Positions 33,429 to 42,830 are shown, numbered from the stretch's first letter. The stretch: 64,000 bases of DNA from Flavobacteriaceae bacterium (GCA_002746415.1 NVXD01000021.1:1-64000), one strand, 5' to 3'. Made by a program: numbers and translations. Notes: generated by a model not told the origin, from the sequence alone.

Positions 33429-34652
33429 ATGAAATCTAATGTTATCCTTACCTTTTTAAATCTCTTTATAGGAGTTCTTCTATTCGCTCAAGAGACGAAC
33501 GAAAATTCTTTTAGCTTTAAATGGGACAATGGCTTCAAAATAGAAAGTGCTGATAAGCAGTTTCTATTTAAATTTGGTGGTCGTATTATGCTAGATCATG
33601 CATATTTTAACCAAAATACTGAACTAGACGCTAATCTTGGCCCATTGCAAACCACCAACAGTACGGAAATAAGGCGAGGTAGATTTTTTGTTTCTGGAGC
33701 AATCTATAATAATGTAGAATTTAAGCTTCAGGCTGATTTTGCCGGAGCAGAAGTAAGTCTTAAAGACGTTTATATTGGAATCAAGAATATTCCTATAATC
33801 GGGACTTTACGCATGGGCCATGTTAAGGAGCCTTTTCGTTTGGAAACCATGACCAGTAGTAAATATATCATATTCTTGGAGCGGTCGTTTTCCGAAAGCT
33901 TTTTACCGGTGAGAAATAATGGTGTTATTTTGTTCAATCAATTTTTTGATAAAAAACTAGGTGTCCAGGCCGGGTATTTTAGGAATTCTGATGGCACTGC
34001 CAACAGCATTGACGCAAATAACGGATACGCTCTAACTGCTAGAGTAACATCCTTACTCTTAAACAATGAAGAAAAAAAACAATTATGGCATGTTGGACTG
34101 GGATTGAGCAGTAGAAAAATAGACGATAATACTTATAAGATTTCATCTAGACCAGAATCGCACTTAGGCTTAAAATACATCAATACTGGCACCATAGACA
34201 ATATTGACAAGATAAACTTTACCAATTTTGAAACTGCCTTTGTTTTAGGTTCTTTAGCACTGCAAGCAGAATATCTTACGGCGAATGTTAACATGGATGC
34301 AGCAACAAACGATTATAAATTTTCCAGCTATTACGGACAAGCAAGTTATTTCCTTACAGGAGAAAACAGAAAATATAAAAGTTCTTATAGCGGATTTGGG
34401 CGCATAAAACCCAATAACAATTTTGGTGGGAAAAATGAAGAAGGCTCTGGTGCCTGGGAATTGGCTTTGCGTTATTCCCATTCAAATTTAAACAGTGAAG
34501 ATATATTGGGAGGTGAACAGTCAGATGTAACCTTGGGCCTTAATTGGTACTTGAACTCAGCTACACGAATAATGCTGAACCATGTGTGGGCAGATGTAAT
34601 AGATACTGGAAAAGCTAGCATTTTTCAAATGCGTTTTCAGATAGATTTTTAA
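33429..34652 (+). CDS. Phosphate-selective porin (OprO/OprP family)
   Basis: A 407-residue outer membrane porin. The signal peptide ends near LLFAQ (about 20). The mature part begins KFGGRIMLDHAYFNQ and RRGRFFVSGAIYNNVEFKLQ-like strands typical of the OprO/OprP phosphate porin family, and the last strand ends in Phe (MRFQIDF). An in-frame TTG at 33399 falls inside the -7 element and cannot be the start. It is transcribed alone, between its repeat-array promoter and a strong terminator, and immediately precedes pstS. Together they take phosphate or polyphosphate across the outer membrane and into the periplasm. Confidence 0.88.
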   Translation: MKSNVILTFLNLFIGVLLFAQETNENSFSFKWDNGFKIESADKQFLFKFGGRIMLDHAYFNQNTELDANLGPLQTTNSTEIRRGRFFVSGAIYNNVEFKLQADFAGAEVSLKDVYIGIKNIPIIGTLRMGHVKEPFRLETMTSSKYIIFLERSFSESFLPVRNNGVILFNQFFDKKLGVQAGYFRNSDGTANSIDANNGYALTARVTSLLLNNEEKKQLWHVGLGLSSRKIDDNTYKISSRPESHLGLKYINTGTIDNIDKINFTNFETAFVLGSLALQAEYLTANVNMDAATNDYKFSSYYGQASYFLTGENRKYKSSYSGFGRIKPNNNFGGKNEEGSGAWELALRYSHSNLNSEDILGGEQSDVTLGLNWYLNSATRIMLNHVWADVIDTGKASIFQMRFQIDF

Positions 34653-34680
34653 ATCTTTTACTTAAAAATAATATATTCAA

Positions 34681-34711
34681 AAAGAGAGCCCGATAAAGGC
34701 TCTCTTTTTTT
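34681..34711 (+). terminator. Intrinsic terminator of the porin gene
   Basis: A perfect 10 bp stem AAAGAGAGCC/GGCTCTCTTT with a 7 nt loop (34681-34707), followed by T residues. It insulates the pst operon from the porin gene. Confidence 0.92.
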
Positions 34712-34741
34712 GTCTTACCATATTATCTAAGTGTTAACTTC

Positions 34742-34819
34742 TTTACATTCTGGTAACATTATAGTAGCACATTATTAATTTGTACTTAACCAAAACTTTA
34801 CTAATCAAACCTTTCTTTG
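34742..34819 (+). promoter_or_regulatory. Putative Pho-box array and promoter of the pst operon
   Basis: Six pentamers stand 11 bp apart: TTTAC 34742, GTAAC 34753, GTAGC 34764, TTAAT 34775, TTAAC 34786, TTTAC 34797. The last ends 10 bp before TTTCTTTG (34812-34819), the same -7 sequence and spacing as at the TonB receptor. The ATG lies 26 bp after the -7 element. Confidence 0.8.
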
Positions 34820-34845
34820 CAGTACAAAAACTAATAAAAAGCAAA

Positions 34846-35799
34846 ATGAAAAAACTAATTTGTATTCTTTCTCTGGCACTAACTTTAGGAGCATGTGGAG
34901 GTAAAAAAAATAAGGAAGGAAGTTCAAAAAACGCAACTACTTTATCCGGAACAATAAAGGTTGATGGTTCAAGCACCGTTTTCCCCGTTACTGAGGCTGT
35001 TGCAGAAGAGTTTAGAGCTATACAGCCCGATGTAAAAGTTACCATAGGTGTTTCTGGAACTGGCGGAGGGTTCAAAAAATTCTCAAGAGGAGAAACAAAT
35101 ATTTCCAATGCTTCCCGCCCTATCAAGGACAAAGAGAAAGCTGCATGTAAAGAAAATAATATTACCTACTTAGAATTAGAAGTGGCATATGACGGTTTAG
35201 CCGTTCTTGTTCATCCTGAAAATGATTGGGTGGCTAATTTTACCGTTGAGGATTTGAAGAAGATTTGGGAGCCAGCTGCCCAAGGAAAAATAATGAAATG
35301 GAATCAAATTCGCCCTGAATGGCCTAACGAGGAACTTCACCTATTTGGCCCTGGAGTTGCTTCCGGAACCTATGATTATTTTACAGAGGCTATTGTTGGT
35401 AAAAGTGGTTCCAGTAGAGGTGATTTCACCGCTAGTGAAGACGATCATGTTTTGGTACAAGGCATCGCAGGCGATAAATTTTCTTTGGGATTTTTTGGAT
35501 TGGCATACTATAGCGAAAACAAAGACAAGTTAAGGTTAATAGGTGTTCATAACGGCGAAGAAGTCGTTAAACCTACATTGGAAACCGTAAGCAACGGCAC
35601 ATACAGACCATTATCCAGGCCCTTGTTCATCTATGTAAACAGTACCTCCATTGCATCACCAGAGGTGGTAGAATTTGTTGATTTCTACATAGAAAATGCA
35701 GGCGAATTATCAAAAGACGTTGGATATATTCCTCTTCCATCAGAAAATTACGCCAATCAGAAAGAAAATTTTAAAACTTTTGTTGAAAGTAACAAATAG
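34846..35799 (+). CDS. pstS: Phosphate ABC transporter, substrate-binding lipoprotein
   Basis: A 317-residue PstS-family binding protein. The lipobox LTLGAC puts the lipidated Cys at 17. The phosphate-binding loops are [31 protein letters not shown] and the [19 protein letters not shown] segment, as in the bacterial PstS family with Ser/Thr/Arg contacts. Start chosen at ATG 34846, since an upstream in-frame ATG (34780) lies in the promoter array. It is the first gene of pstSCAB-phoU and is separated from pstC by a hairpin that may raise its expression above that of the permeases. Confidence 0.95.
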   Translation: MKKLICILSLALTLGACGGKKNKEGSSKNATTLSGTIKVDGSSTVFPVTEAVAEEFRAIQPDVKVTIGVSGTGGGFKKFSRGETNISNASRPIKDKEKAACKENNITYLELEVAYDGLAVLVHPENDWVANFTVEDLKKIWEPAAQGKIMKWNQIRPEWPNEELHLFGPGVASGTYDYFTEAIVGKSGSSRGDFTASEDDHVLVQGIAGDKFSLGFFGLAYYSENKDKLRLIGVHNGEEVVKPTLETVSNGTYRPLSRPLFIYVNSTSIASPEVVEFVDFYIENAGELSKDVGYIPLPSENYANQKENFKTFVESNK

Positions 35800-35812
35800 A
35801 CAGAAGTTTCAA

Positions 35813-35845
35813 GGATAACCGGGTGTGTAAAATCACCTGGTTTCC
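35813..35845 (+). other. Intercistronic stem-loop between pstS and pstC
   Basis: The hairpin AACCGGGTG/CACCTGGTT (one G-U pair, 8 nt loop), extended by GG/CC, fills the 64 bp gap. It lacks a T-run, so it is more likely a 3'-end protector or partial attenuator than a full terminator. Confidence 0.65.
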
Positions 35846-35863
35846 TTATATAATCTTATACTG

Positions 35864-36742
35864 ATGCGCAAAATCAAAGAATTAGTAATTGAAAAGTCAC
35901 TCTTAACAAGTGCATTGATTACAATTGCCGTGACAATTGGCATTATTCTAGTGCTCTCTATAGAAACCTTTAGGTTCTTTAGTGAAGTGTCTATTATAGA
36001 TTTTTTTACTGATACACAATGGACTCCATTATTCACAGAAAAACATTTTGGAATATTACCGCTACTTTCTGGCACATTACTCACCTCCTTTATAGCCATT
36101 GCATTTGCTTTGCCGGTAGGCTTATCCATCAGCATCTATTTAAGTGAGTATGCTCCAAAAAGTTTTAGAAAAACAATTAAGCCTTTATTAGAGTTGTTGG
36201 CATCAGTACCAACGGTTGTATATGGTTTTTTTGCCCTAGTGGTTGTTACACCATTTTTGCAAGGAATTTTTCCAAATTTATCTGGTTTTAACTCGCTCTC
36301 AGCAGGAATTGTAATGGGAATCATGATTATTCCTTACATATCCTCCATTAGCGAAGATGCATTACATGCAGTCCCAAAAGAACTAAGGGAAGCCGCTTTT
36401 GGAATGGGTGCCACCAAGTTACAAACTGCTTTTAAGGTTATTGTGCCCGCAGCATCTTCAGGTATTATTGTCTCCATTATTTTGGCAATTTCTAGAGCTA
36501 TCGGGGAAACTATGATTGTTGCCATAGCGGCAGGACAACAACCTAGATTAACATTAGACCCTACAGTGCCAATTGAGACCATCACCGCATATATAGTGCA
36601 GGTAAGTTTGGGAGATGTGCAACATGGATCTATGGAATACAGAACAATTTTTGCTGCTGGCATCACCCTCTTTGTATTTACATTTCTATTAAATTCTCTG
36701 AGTTATTGGATTCGGAAAAAATATCAGGAGAAATATGAATAG
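35864..36742 (+). CDS. pstC: Phosphate ABC transporter permease PstC
   Basis: A 292-residue integral membrane permease with six helices (first at about 13-33). The cytoplasmic EAA loop that contacts PstB reads LREAAFGMGATKLQTAFKVI. The conserved GVSGE-like end motif IGETMIVAIAAGQQP fits PstC. It pairs with PstA to form the channel and is energised by PstB. It overlaps the pstA start by 8 bp, an indication of coupled translation. The start follows the pstS-pstC hairpin. Confidence 0.95.
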   Translation: MRKIKELVIEKSLLTSALITIAVTIGIILVLSIETFRFFSEVSIIDFFTDTQWTPLFTEKHFGILPLLSGTLLTSFIAIAFALPVGLSISIYLSEYAPKSFRKTIKPLLELLASVPTVVYGFFALVVVTPFLQGIFPNLSGFNSLSAGIVMGIMIIPYISSISEDALHAVPKELREAAFGMGATKLQTAFKVIVPAASSGIIVSIILAISRAIGETMIVAIAAGQQPRLTLDPTVPIETITAYIVQVSLGDVQHGSMEYRTIFAAGITLFVFTFLLNSLSYWIRKKYQEKYE

Positions 36743-37589
36743 TATTCAAAAAAACAGGTTAAAAGACCAAGCCTTTAAATATTGGGGAATATGCTGCACG
36801 TGTATGGGATTGGCCTTACTCATCATATTCATTGGAGATATTCTAATTGATGGAATACAAAGAATTGATTGGGGTTTTATAACTAGTCTACCCTCTCGAA
36901 AACCAGAAAAGTCAGGAATCTACACTGCTCTTATGGGCAGTATCTGGATTTTATTTTTCACAACTATAATTGCATTTCCAATAGGCGTTGCCGCGGGTAT
37001 TTATTTGGAGGAATATGGTAAAAAAAATAAACTGGCAGGAATTTTAGAAATCAACATTTCTAATCTTGCAGGAGTACCTTCAATTATTTATGGGCTTTTG
37101 GGCTTGGAAGTATTTGTCAGAATTATGAATTTAGGGGCTAGTGTTTTAGCGGGGAGCTTAACATTATCATTGTTAATTCTTCCCATTGTAATCGTGGCTA
37201 CCAGGGAGTCCATAAAAGCTGTTCCGTCTTCTATAAAAGATGCCTCATATGCCTTGGGGGCCTCAAAATGGCAAACCATCTGGTACCAAATACTGCCCGC
37301 TTCCAGTGGAGGTATTTTAACAGGTGTAATATTGGCGCTTTCTAGAGCTGTAGGGGAAACAGCTCCATTAATTGTAGTAGGAGCACTCGCCTATGTGCCA
37401 TTTGCTCCAGAAAGTCCTATGGATGAATTTTCTGTGCTGCCTATTCAAATATTTAATTGGATCTCTAGACCGCAGCATGGTTTTATTGAAAATGCTGCAG
37501 CAGCAATTATTATTTTACTTTTTATAACTTTTATGATGAACGGCATTGCCGTTTACTTTAGAAACAAATGGCAGAGCAAATGGAAATAA
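36735..37589 (+). CDS. pstA: Phosphate ABC transporter permease PstA
   Basis: A 284-residue permease with six membrane helices, the first at about 18-40. The EAA loop reads [20 protein letters not shown] and the conserved segment [16 protein letters not shown] matches PstA. It forms the transmembrane pore with PstC. It overlaps pstC by 8 bp and pstB by 22 bp, so the three are tightly coupled. The sequence shows no truncation. Confidence 0.95.
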   Translation: MNSIQKNRLKDQAFKYWGICCTCMGLALLIIFIGDILIDGIQRIDWGFITSLPSRKPEKSGIYTALMGSIWILFFTTIIAFPIGVAAGIYLEEYGKKNKLAGILEINISNLAGVPSIIYGLLGLEVFVRIMNLGASVLAGSLTLSLLILPIVIVATRESIKAVPSSIKDASYALGASKWQTIWYQILPASSGGILTGVILALSRAVGETAPLIVVGALAYVPFAPESPMDEFSVLPIQIFNWISRPQHGFIENAAAAIIILLFITFMMNGIAVYFRNKWQSKWK

Positions 37590-38407
37590 GTATGGAAAAA
37601 CCTATAGATGAAGTTATCGTTTTGGATAATATTATAGATTTATCATTAAAAAAAACACCCAAGATAGCTGTTAGCAATGTAAAAGTTTGGTATGATGATT
37701 TCCAAGCAATAAAAGGTATTGATATGGAGATAAAACCAAATACCGTTACCGCCTTTATTGGCCCTTCTGGATGCGGAAAATCTACCTTCTTACGTTTGTT
37801 CAATAGAATGAATGACTATGTAGATAGCTTTAAAATGGAAGGCAAAATAAAAATTGATTCTAAAAATATTTATAAGAAAAAAATAAATGTAGAAGAGCTG
37901 CGTAAAGAAGTGGGAATGGTATTTCAAAAACCAAATCCTTTTCCAAAATCCATATTTGAAAATGTAGCTTACGGTCTAAAAATCCAAGGAATTAAGGATA
38001 AAAAATTCATCAAAGAACGAGTTGAATCATCCTTAAAACAAGTAGCGCTTTGGAATGAAGTAAAAGACAATCTTAATAAATCTGGTTTGGCTTTATCTGG
38101 AGGGCAGCAACAACGATTATGCATTGCCAGAACATTGGCAGTTGAACCTTCCATAATTCTAATGGATGAACCCACCTCTGCCTTAGACCCAATATCAACA
38201 GCAAAGATTGAGGAACTCATTTTTGAGCTTAAAAAGAAATACACCATCGTAATTGTTACGCATAACATGCAACAAGCAAGTAGAATAAGTGATTACACCG
38301 CCTTTTTCTACTTGGGAGCATTAATAGAGTTTGATAAAACAAAGACCATTTTCACAAACCCAAGTAAAGAACAGACCGAAAACTACATTACGGGTCGTTT
38401 CGGATAA
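37568..38407 (+). CDS. pstB: Phosphate ABC transporter ATP-binding protein
   Basis: A 279-residue ATPase. Walker [10 protein letters not shown] (65-73), signature LSGGQQQR, Walker B IILMDEP and the H-loop THNM are all present. The N-terminus is about 25 residues longer than usual ([17 protein letters not shown]), if translation begins at ATG 37568, which lies 22 bp inside pstA; an ATG at 37583 or 37592 is also possible. It powers PstCA. phoU follows 12 bp later. Confidence 0.96.
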   Translation: MAEQMEISMEKPIDEVIVLDNIIDLSLKKTPKIAVSNVKVWYDDFQAIKGIDMEIKPNTVTAFIGPSGCGKSTFLRLFNRMNDYVDSFKMEGKIKIDSKNIYKKKINVEELRKEVGMVFQKPNPFPKSIFENVAYGLKIQGIKDKKFIKERVESSLKQVALWNEVKDNLNKSGLALSGGQQQRLCIARTLAVEPSIILMDEPTSALDPISTAKIEELIFELKKKYTIVIVTHNMQQASRISDYTAFFYLGALIEFDKTKTIFTNPSKEQTENYITGRFG

Positions 38408-38419
38408 AATATAATAAAC

Positions 38420-39082
38420 ATGGTAAATGCCGAATATCAAAGAGAGGTAATAAATCAGGCAGCATTTGATATGCTCGTTCTTTGTAAATCTCAATTAAAA
38501 AAAGCCAAGGAAGCCTTTATATTGCATGATGAGGATTTAGCGGAGGAAGTTATTCATACAGAAATCAGGGTTAACGCCATGGATTTAAGAATAGGAAGAG
38601 ATTGTGAAAAATTCTTAGCACTATACAATCCGGTAGCAATTGATTTACGGTTTATCATGGCCGTTCTAAAAATAAATTCTGATTTAGAAAGAATAGCTGA
38701 TCATGCTCGCAATATTTCCAATTACGTCATTGAAGACAACAAAAAAATATCCTCCCATTTAATCCAAGCTGTACAATTTGAAAAAATGTATCAGATCATA
38801 AATTCCATGCTGGACAATATTACTTTTGCCTACAATCAAAATGATGTAAAAGCAGCGAGAAAAGTCTTTAAAAAAGATAAAATCTTAGATAAAATCAATA
38901 TTAAATCTTTCTGCGTCTTGGAAGAAGAGATAAGAAAAGACAATACAATAATAAAAGAAGCGCTGTTATTATTTTCAGTAGTTAAAAAACTAGAGCGTGT
39001 GGGCGACCTTATCAAAAACATAGCTGAAGAAATTATTTTTTATGTTGACGCAGAAGTTCTAAAGCATACCAAGAAAAAATGA
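38420..39082 (+). CDS. phoU: Phosphate signalling protein PhoU
   Basis: A 220-residue helical protein with two PhoU three-helix bundles (about 10-100 and 115-210). The first carries the metal-binding ExxxD-type helices around LRFIMAVLKINSDLERIADHARN. The family links Pst occupancy to the PhoR kinase and represses the Pho response when phosphate is plentiful. It ends the pst operon and its stop overlaps the first ATAAC pentamer of the PiT promoter by one base. No phoB/phoR genes are encoded in the window. Confidence 0.95.
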   Translation: MVNAEYQREVINQAAFDMLVLCKSQLKKAKEAFILHDEDLAEEVIHTEIRVNAMDLRIGRDCEKFLALYNPVAIDLRFIMAVLKINSDLERIADHARNISNYVIEDNKKISSHLIQAVQFEKMYQIINSMLDNITFAYNQNDVKAARKVFKKDKILDKINIKSFCVLEEEIRKDNTIIKEALLLFSVVKKLERVGDLIKNIAEEIIFYVDAEVLKHTKKK

Positions 39083-39126
39083 TAACCTTTTCATAACATA
39101 CTATATTGAGATTTAAAGTACGTTTG
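39082..39126 (+). promoter_or_regulatory. Putative Pho-type promoter of the PiT gene
   Basis: ATAAC 39082 and ATAAC 39093 are 11 bp apart, followed at 39104 by the degenerate TATTG, which ends 10 bp before a perfect -7 box TACGTTTG (39119-39126). The array is weaker than at pstS, while the -7 box is better. Confidence 0.6.
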
Positions 39127-39146
39127 CGCTGTTACTTTCAATAAAA

Positions 39147-41456
39147 ATGTTTATGGATAATATTTATTTGTTAATGATTATTGCCCTGGCTGTTTTAGCC
39201 GTGGCTGATCTTGTTGTGGGGGTTAGTAATGATGCGGTTAACTTCTTAAACTCTGCTATTGGCTCCAAAGCTATTTCCTTCAGGACCATAATGATAGTGG
39301 CCAGTGCTGGTATTGCTGTAGGTGCAGTATTCTCTAGCGGGATGATGGAAGTTGCTCGTAAAGGTATTTTTAATCCTAGTGAGTTTATGTTTAATGAGAT
39401 CATGATTGTCTTCATGGCCGTTATGATTACAGACATACTTCTACTTGATTTTTTCAATACCATTGGCATGCCCACTTCCACAACTGTTTCTATTGTATTT
39501 GAATTGTTAGGAGCAGCCGTAGCCATAGCTTTAATAAAAATTTACAGCAAAGAAGATGGCTCTTTTGGAGATGTCATTACTTATATAAATACAGATAAGG
39601 CTTCACTTATCATATTTGGAATTTTACTCTCTGTTGTGGTAGCATTTTCCATTGGAGCATTTGTACAATGGATTTCTAGGCTATTATTGTCCTATAATTT
39701 TGAAAAGAAAGCGATGTGGGTCGGTGCTTTGTTTGGTGGATTTGCAATAACAGCAATCACTTACTTTATTTTCATGAAAGGGTTAAAAGGTACATCCTAT
39801 GCCAGTGAACCTTTTGACATTCTTGGAGGTAGCACCATGAAAGACTTTTTAGAGACTCAAGTGTTACCAATTGTTTTGGTCAGCTTTGTATTATGGTCTC
39901 TTATATCCTATGCCCTTATAGCCTATGCCAAAACAAATATTTATAAACTTATTATCATTGTCGGAACATTTGCATTGGCATTGGCCTTTGCAGGTAATGA
40001 TTTGGTTAATTTTATTGGTGTTCCTATAGCGGCTTATAATGCTTTTGAACATTGGACAGCATCCGGAGTCTTAGCTACAGAGTTTCCCATGGATGTATTG
40101 GCCGAAAAGGTACCTACTAACAATTTGTTATTGTTTATTGCTGGAATGATTATGGTATTAACCTTATGGTTTTCCAGCAAAGCAAAGAAAGTGGTAAAAA
40201 CATCATTGGATTTGTCCAGTCAAGGAGCAACTAAAGAACGTTTTCAGCCTAATTTCTTATCTCGTGGTTTTGTTCGTACGGCTATGGGTATGTCACAAAT
40301 GTCTTCCTATATTCTTCCTAAATCTTGGCAATTAAAAATTGAAAAACAATTTGAAGTCCCTGTTATCCCTTTAGCAAAAGATAAAACCTATGAATTACCC
40401 GCTTTTGATATGGTTAGGGCCGCAGTAAACCTCATGGTCGCAGCTGTTTTAATTTCTATTGCAACCTCATATAAATTACCCCTTTCCACTACCTACGTTA
40501 CTTTTATGGTGGCAATGGGTACCTCACTTGCAGATAGAGCTTGGGGGGCAGAAAGTGCCGTATATAGAGTGGCAGGAGTTCTTAATGTTATTGGGGGATG
40601 GTTTTTTACAGCATTTAGTGCTTTTACAGCAGCAGCTTTTGTGGCGTATCTTTTAAACTTGAATTTAACCCTAATGTTTCCTTTACTTTTGGTTATAGCC
40701 TTTGGGTTACTAGCAAGAAATTATATTTCCCATCGGAAAAAAACTGAGGAAACAAAAGCAGAAGACAGTTTAAACAGAGCAGAAAGCAGTTCCATACAAG
40801 GCGTTATTGAGGAAAGTGCAAGCAATATTGCGCGTGTGGCAAAAAGAACTAATAAACTATACACAAACAGTATAAACGGTCTTGCAAAACAAGATTTGGA
40901 TTTACTGAAGAAAAACAAAAAAGGAGTCGTAAAACTCTCTGGTGAAATTGATGACCTAAGAGATAATATCTTTTATTTTATTAAAAACCTAGATGAGACC
41001 AGTGTAGGGGCAAGCAACCTCTACATCAATATATTAGGCTATTTACAAGATATGGTTCAGTCCTTGGAATATATTACTAAAATAACCCACAAACACATCA
41101 ACAACAATCATAAAAAGCTTAAATACAATCAAATAAAAGAACTTAAAGAAATAAACTTAGAATTGGATGCTTTATTGAGCAATACTAAAAAAGCATTTGA
41201 CAATCGATCTTTTCAAGAAATCGGAGTTTTATTAAACAATAAGCAAAAATTATTTGATTTAGTCTCAGAGAAAATTCAAAAACAAGTTGCTAGAACACGT
41301 ACTGAAGAATCCAGTCCAAAGAATACCACTTTGTATTTTTCTTTGCTTTTGGAAACCAAAGATTTAATAACCGCAACCATGAATTTATTGGAGTTATATT
41401 ATAACGAACATGATAGTTCTGTAGCACCCGCGACAGTAGAACAACCGGAGGAATAA
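39147..41456 (+). CDS. PiT-family inorganic phosphate transporter with PhoU-like C-terminus
   Basis: A 769-residue protein, start ATG 39147 (or ATG 39153). The two PiT signatures GVSNDAVNFLNSAIGSK (near 25-41) and FAGNDLVNFIGVPIAA (near 275-290) mark the inverted repeats of this cation-coupled phosphate transporter, with about 10-12 helices to residue 530. Residues about 560-760 form long helices (SGEIDDLRDNIFYFIKNL, ALLSNTKKAF) resembling a PhoU or DUF47 domain fused to the transporter. That would place a regulatory module on the low-affinity system. It follows phoU and has its own promoter, and its transcript is ended by the hairpin at 41481. Confidence 0.93.
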   Translation: MFMDNIYLLMIIALAVLAVADLVVGVSNDAVNFLNSAIGSKAISFRTIMIVASAGIAVGAVFSSGMMEVARKGIFNPSEFMFNEIMIVFMAVMITDILLLDFFNTIGMPTSTTVSIVFELLGAAVAIALIKIYSKEDGSFGDVITYINTDKASLIIFGILLSVVVAFSIGAFVQWISRLLLSYNFEKKAMWVGALFGGFAITAITYFIFMKGLKGTSYASEPFDILGGSTMKDFLETQVLPIVLVSFVLWSLISYALIAYAKTNIYKLIIIVGTFALALAFAGNDLVNFIGVPIAAYNAFEHWTASGVLATEFPMDVLAEKVPTNNLLLFIAGMIMVLTLWFSSKAKKVVKTSLDLSSQGATKERFQPNFLSRGFVRTAMGMSQMSSYILPKSWQLKIEKQFEVPVIPLAKDKTYELPAFDMVRAAVNLMVAAVLISIATSYKLPLSTTYVTFMVAMGTSLADRAWGAESAVYRVAGVLNVIGGWFFTAFSAFTAAAFVAYLLNLNLTLMFPLLLVIAFGLLARNYISHRKKTEETKAEDSLNRAESSSIQGVIEESASNIARVAKRTNKLYTNSINGLAKQDLDLLKKNKKGVVKLSGEIDDLRDNIFYFIKNLDETSVGASNLYINILGYLQDMVQSLEYITKITHKHINNNHKKLKYNQIKELKEINLELDALLSNTKKAFDNRSFQEIGVLLNNKQKLFDLVSEKIQKQVARTRTEESSPKNTTLYFSLLLETKDLITATMNLLELYYNEHDSSVAPATVEQPEE

Positions 41457-41480
41457 TTCTGCATACATTAAAATATATTA

Positions 41481-41528
41481 AGTACCTTGGGCATAGTAAA
41501 TCCCTGCTATGATAAGGTACTTTTTTTT
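41481..41528 (+). terminator. Terminator-like hairpin overlapping the next gene's start
   Basis: The stem AGTACCTT/AAGGTACT (41481-41488 with 41514-41521) encloses a second stem CATAG/CTATG, and is followed by a run of eight T. The 3' arm and the T-run are also the first codons (from ATG 41509) of the DUF6503 gene. Confidence 0.75.
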
Positions 41529-42225
41529 GTTTGCACTGTTTTTTTTATCGAAAACCAATGGCCAGACCCTTACCGGTCCACAACTACTGGAAAAAGCAAT
41601 TGCACACCATGATCCCAACGGAGCTTGGGGAACTTTTAAAGGGAAACTTTCTATCACCATGCAAACACCAGACAACAGTGATAGGATAAGTGATATTATT
41701 TTAGATTTGCCACTGCAATATTTTAGTCTCACCATAAAAAAGGACTCCACCATTATAGAACAAACCGTGCACAAAAATGAATGTGAACTGGCGCTTAATG
41801 GCAGTACTATTATTTCTGAAGAAGATATTAAAACCCATAGATTGACATGTGAGCGCACCAAAATATTGAAAGATTATTATACCTACCTATATGGGTTACC
41901 AATGAAATTAAAAGACCCTGGGACCTTTATTGATTCCAAAATATACCCAAAACATTTTCGAGGAAAAGACTACTTGGCTATTAAAGTCAAATATGAAAAA
42001 GAAGTGGGAAAGGATACTTGGTATTTTTATTTTGACCCAACAACATATGCTATGGAAGTGTATCAATTTTTCCATGATGAATCAAAAAATGATGGTGAGT
42101 TCATTATCCTAAATGGCATTGAGGAAATAAATGGTATAAAAATTCCCAAAACCAGAGCTTGGTACTATAATAAAAATAATAAATATCTAGGTACAGATAT
42201 TTTGACAGAGAGTAGTTCTTTTTAA
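41509..42225 (+). CDS. DUF6503 exported protein
   Basis: A 238-residue exported protein with signal peptide ending near KTNGQ (about 19). The mature part has an LolA/outer-membrane-lipoprotein-sorting-like beta half-barrel, as in LPLQYFSLTIKKDS and YLAIKVKYEKEVGKDTWYFYFD. The N-terminal helix is LTGPQLLEKAIAHHDPNGAW. The first seven codons lie within the preceding terminator hairpin and T-run. If the hairpin forms in the leader, it may limit expression. Function unknown. Confidence 0.82.
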   Translation: MIRYFFLFALFFLSKTNGQTLTGPQLLEKAIAHHDPNGAWGTFKGKLSITMQTPDNSDRISDIILDLPLQYFSLTIKKDSTIIEQTVHKNECELALNGSTIISEEDIKTHRLTCERTKILKDYYTYLYGLPMKLKDPGTFIDSKIYPKHFRGKDYLAIKVKYEKEVGKDTWYFYFDPTTYAMEVYQFFHDESKNDGEFIILNGIEEINGIKIPKTRAWYYNKNNKYLGTDILTESSSF

Positions 42226-42227
42226 TG

Positions 42228-42250
42228 TATAGGTGTTCTACCTACCTATA
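42228..42250. terminator. Possible bidirectional terminator between DUF6503 and nadD
   Basis: TATAGGT/ACCTATA with a 9 nt loop, between convergent genes, partly inside the nadD 3' end. Its T-run is poor. Confidence 0.4.
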
Positions 42251-42826
42251 AAAATTCATATCATCCATGTACTTCCATACTGCTTCAGGAAGTAAAGGCT
42301 TCATGTTTTTACCAACCTTATGTTGTTTCCGTATAAATGTAGAAGAGACCTCCATTATAGGTGCATCAATTTCATATATTTTGGGGTGGTTTTTAAATTG
42401 TGGTTCCTCTACTCCATTAGAGATTCTAGGATACACATATAGATTATGGTTTTCCAATATAACCTCATGATTTTTCCATTTATGAAAACTCTTTAGGTTG
42501 TCCTCTCCCATAATTAAAGAGAACTGATGCTCTTTTCCATATTCACCATTCAAATGAGCCAAAGTATTTATAGTGTAATTGGGTTGAGGTAGATTAAACT
42601 CAATATTACTCGGTTTTAATTTAGAATAGTCTTTTGTTGCTTCATACACCATTTGATAACGATGGTGATTATCCAGCAACTTCTTTCTAGTTTTAAAAGG
42701 ACTTTGAGGTGTAATGACCAACCATACTTCATCCAGTTCTGAAAATTCCACTAGGTGATTGGCAATGGCCAAATGACCTATGTGAATCGGATTAAAAGTA
42801 CCAAAATAAAGTCCTACTTGTGCCAT
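42242..42826 (-). CDS. nadD: Nicotinate-nucleotide adenylyltransferase
   Basis: A 194-residue NMN/NaMN adenylyltransferase of NAD synthesis. The nucleotide-binding motif GLYFGTFNPIHIGHLAIAN carries the (H/T)xGH signature, and the C-terminal VSSTFIRKQ segment is the ISSTxIR motif of the family. It transfers AMP from ATP to nicotinate mononucleotide. It lies 4 bp after gmk and is last in the yicC-gmk-nadD operon, a common flavobacterial order. Confidence 0.95.
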   Translation of the reverse strand: MAQVGLYFGTFNPIHIGHLAIANHLVEFSELDEVWLVITPQSPFKTRKKLLDNHHRYQMVYEATKDYSKLKPSNIEFNLPQPNYTINTLAHLNGEYGKEHQFSLIMGEDNLKSFHKWKNHEVILENHNLYVYPRISNGVEEPQFKNHPKIYEIDAPIMEVSSTFIRKQHKVGKNMKPLLPEAVWKYMDDMNFYR

Positions 42827-42830
42827 TTCT

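Noticed and set aside
34780-34845. Earlier start for pstS
   Set aside because: It lies in the repeat array upstream of the -7 element; the lipoprotein signal begins at 34846.
41930-42112. 60-codon frame inside the DUF6503 gene
   Set aside because: It is a shifted frame of a clear coding sequence, with no start context or family match.
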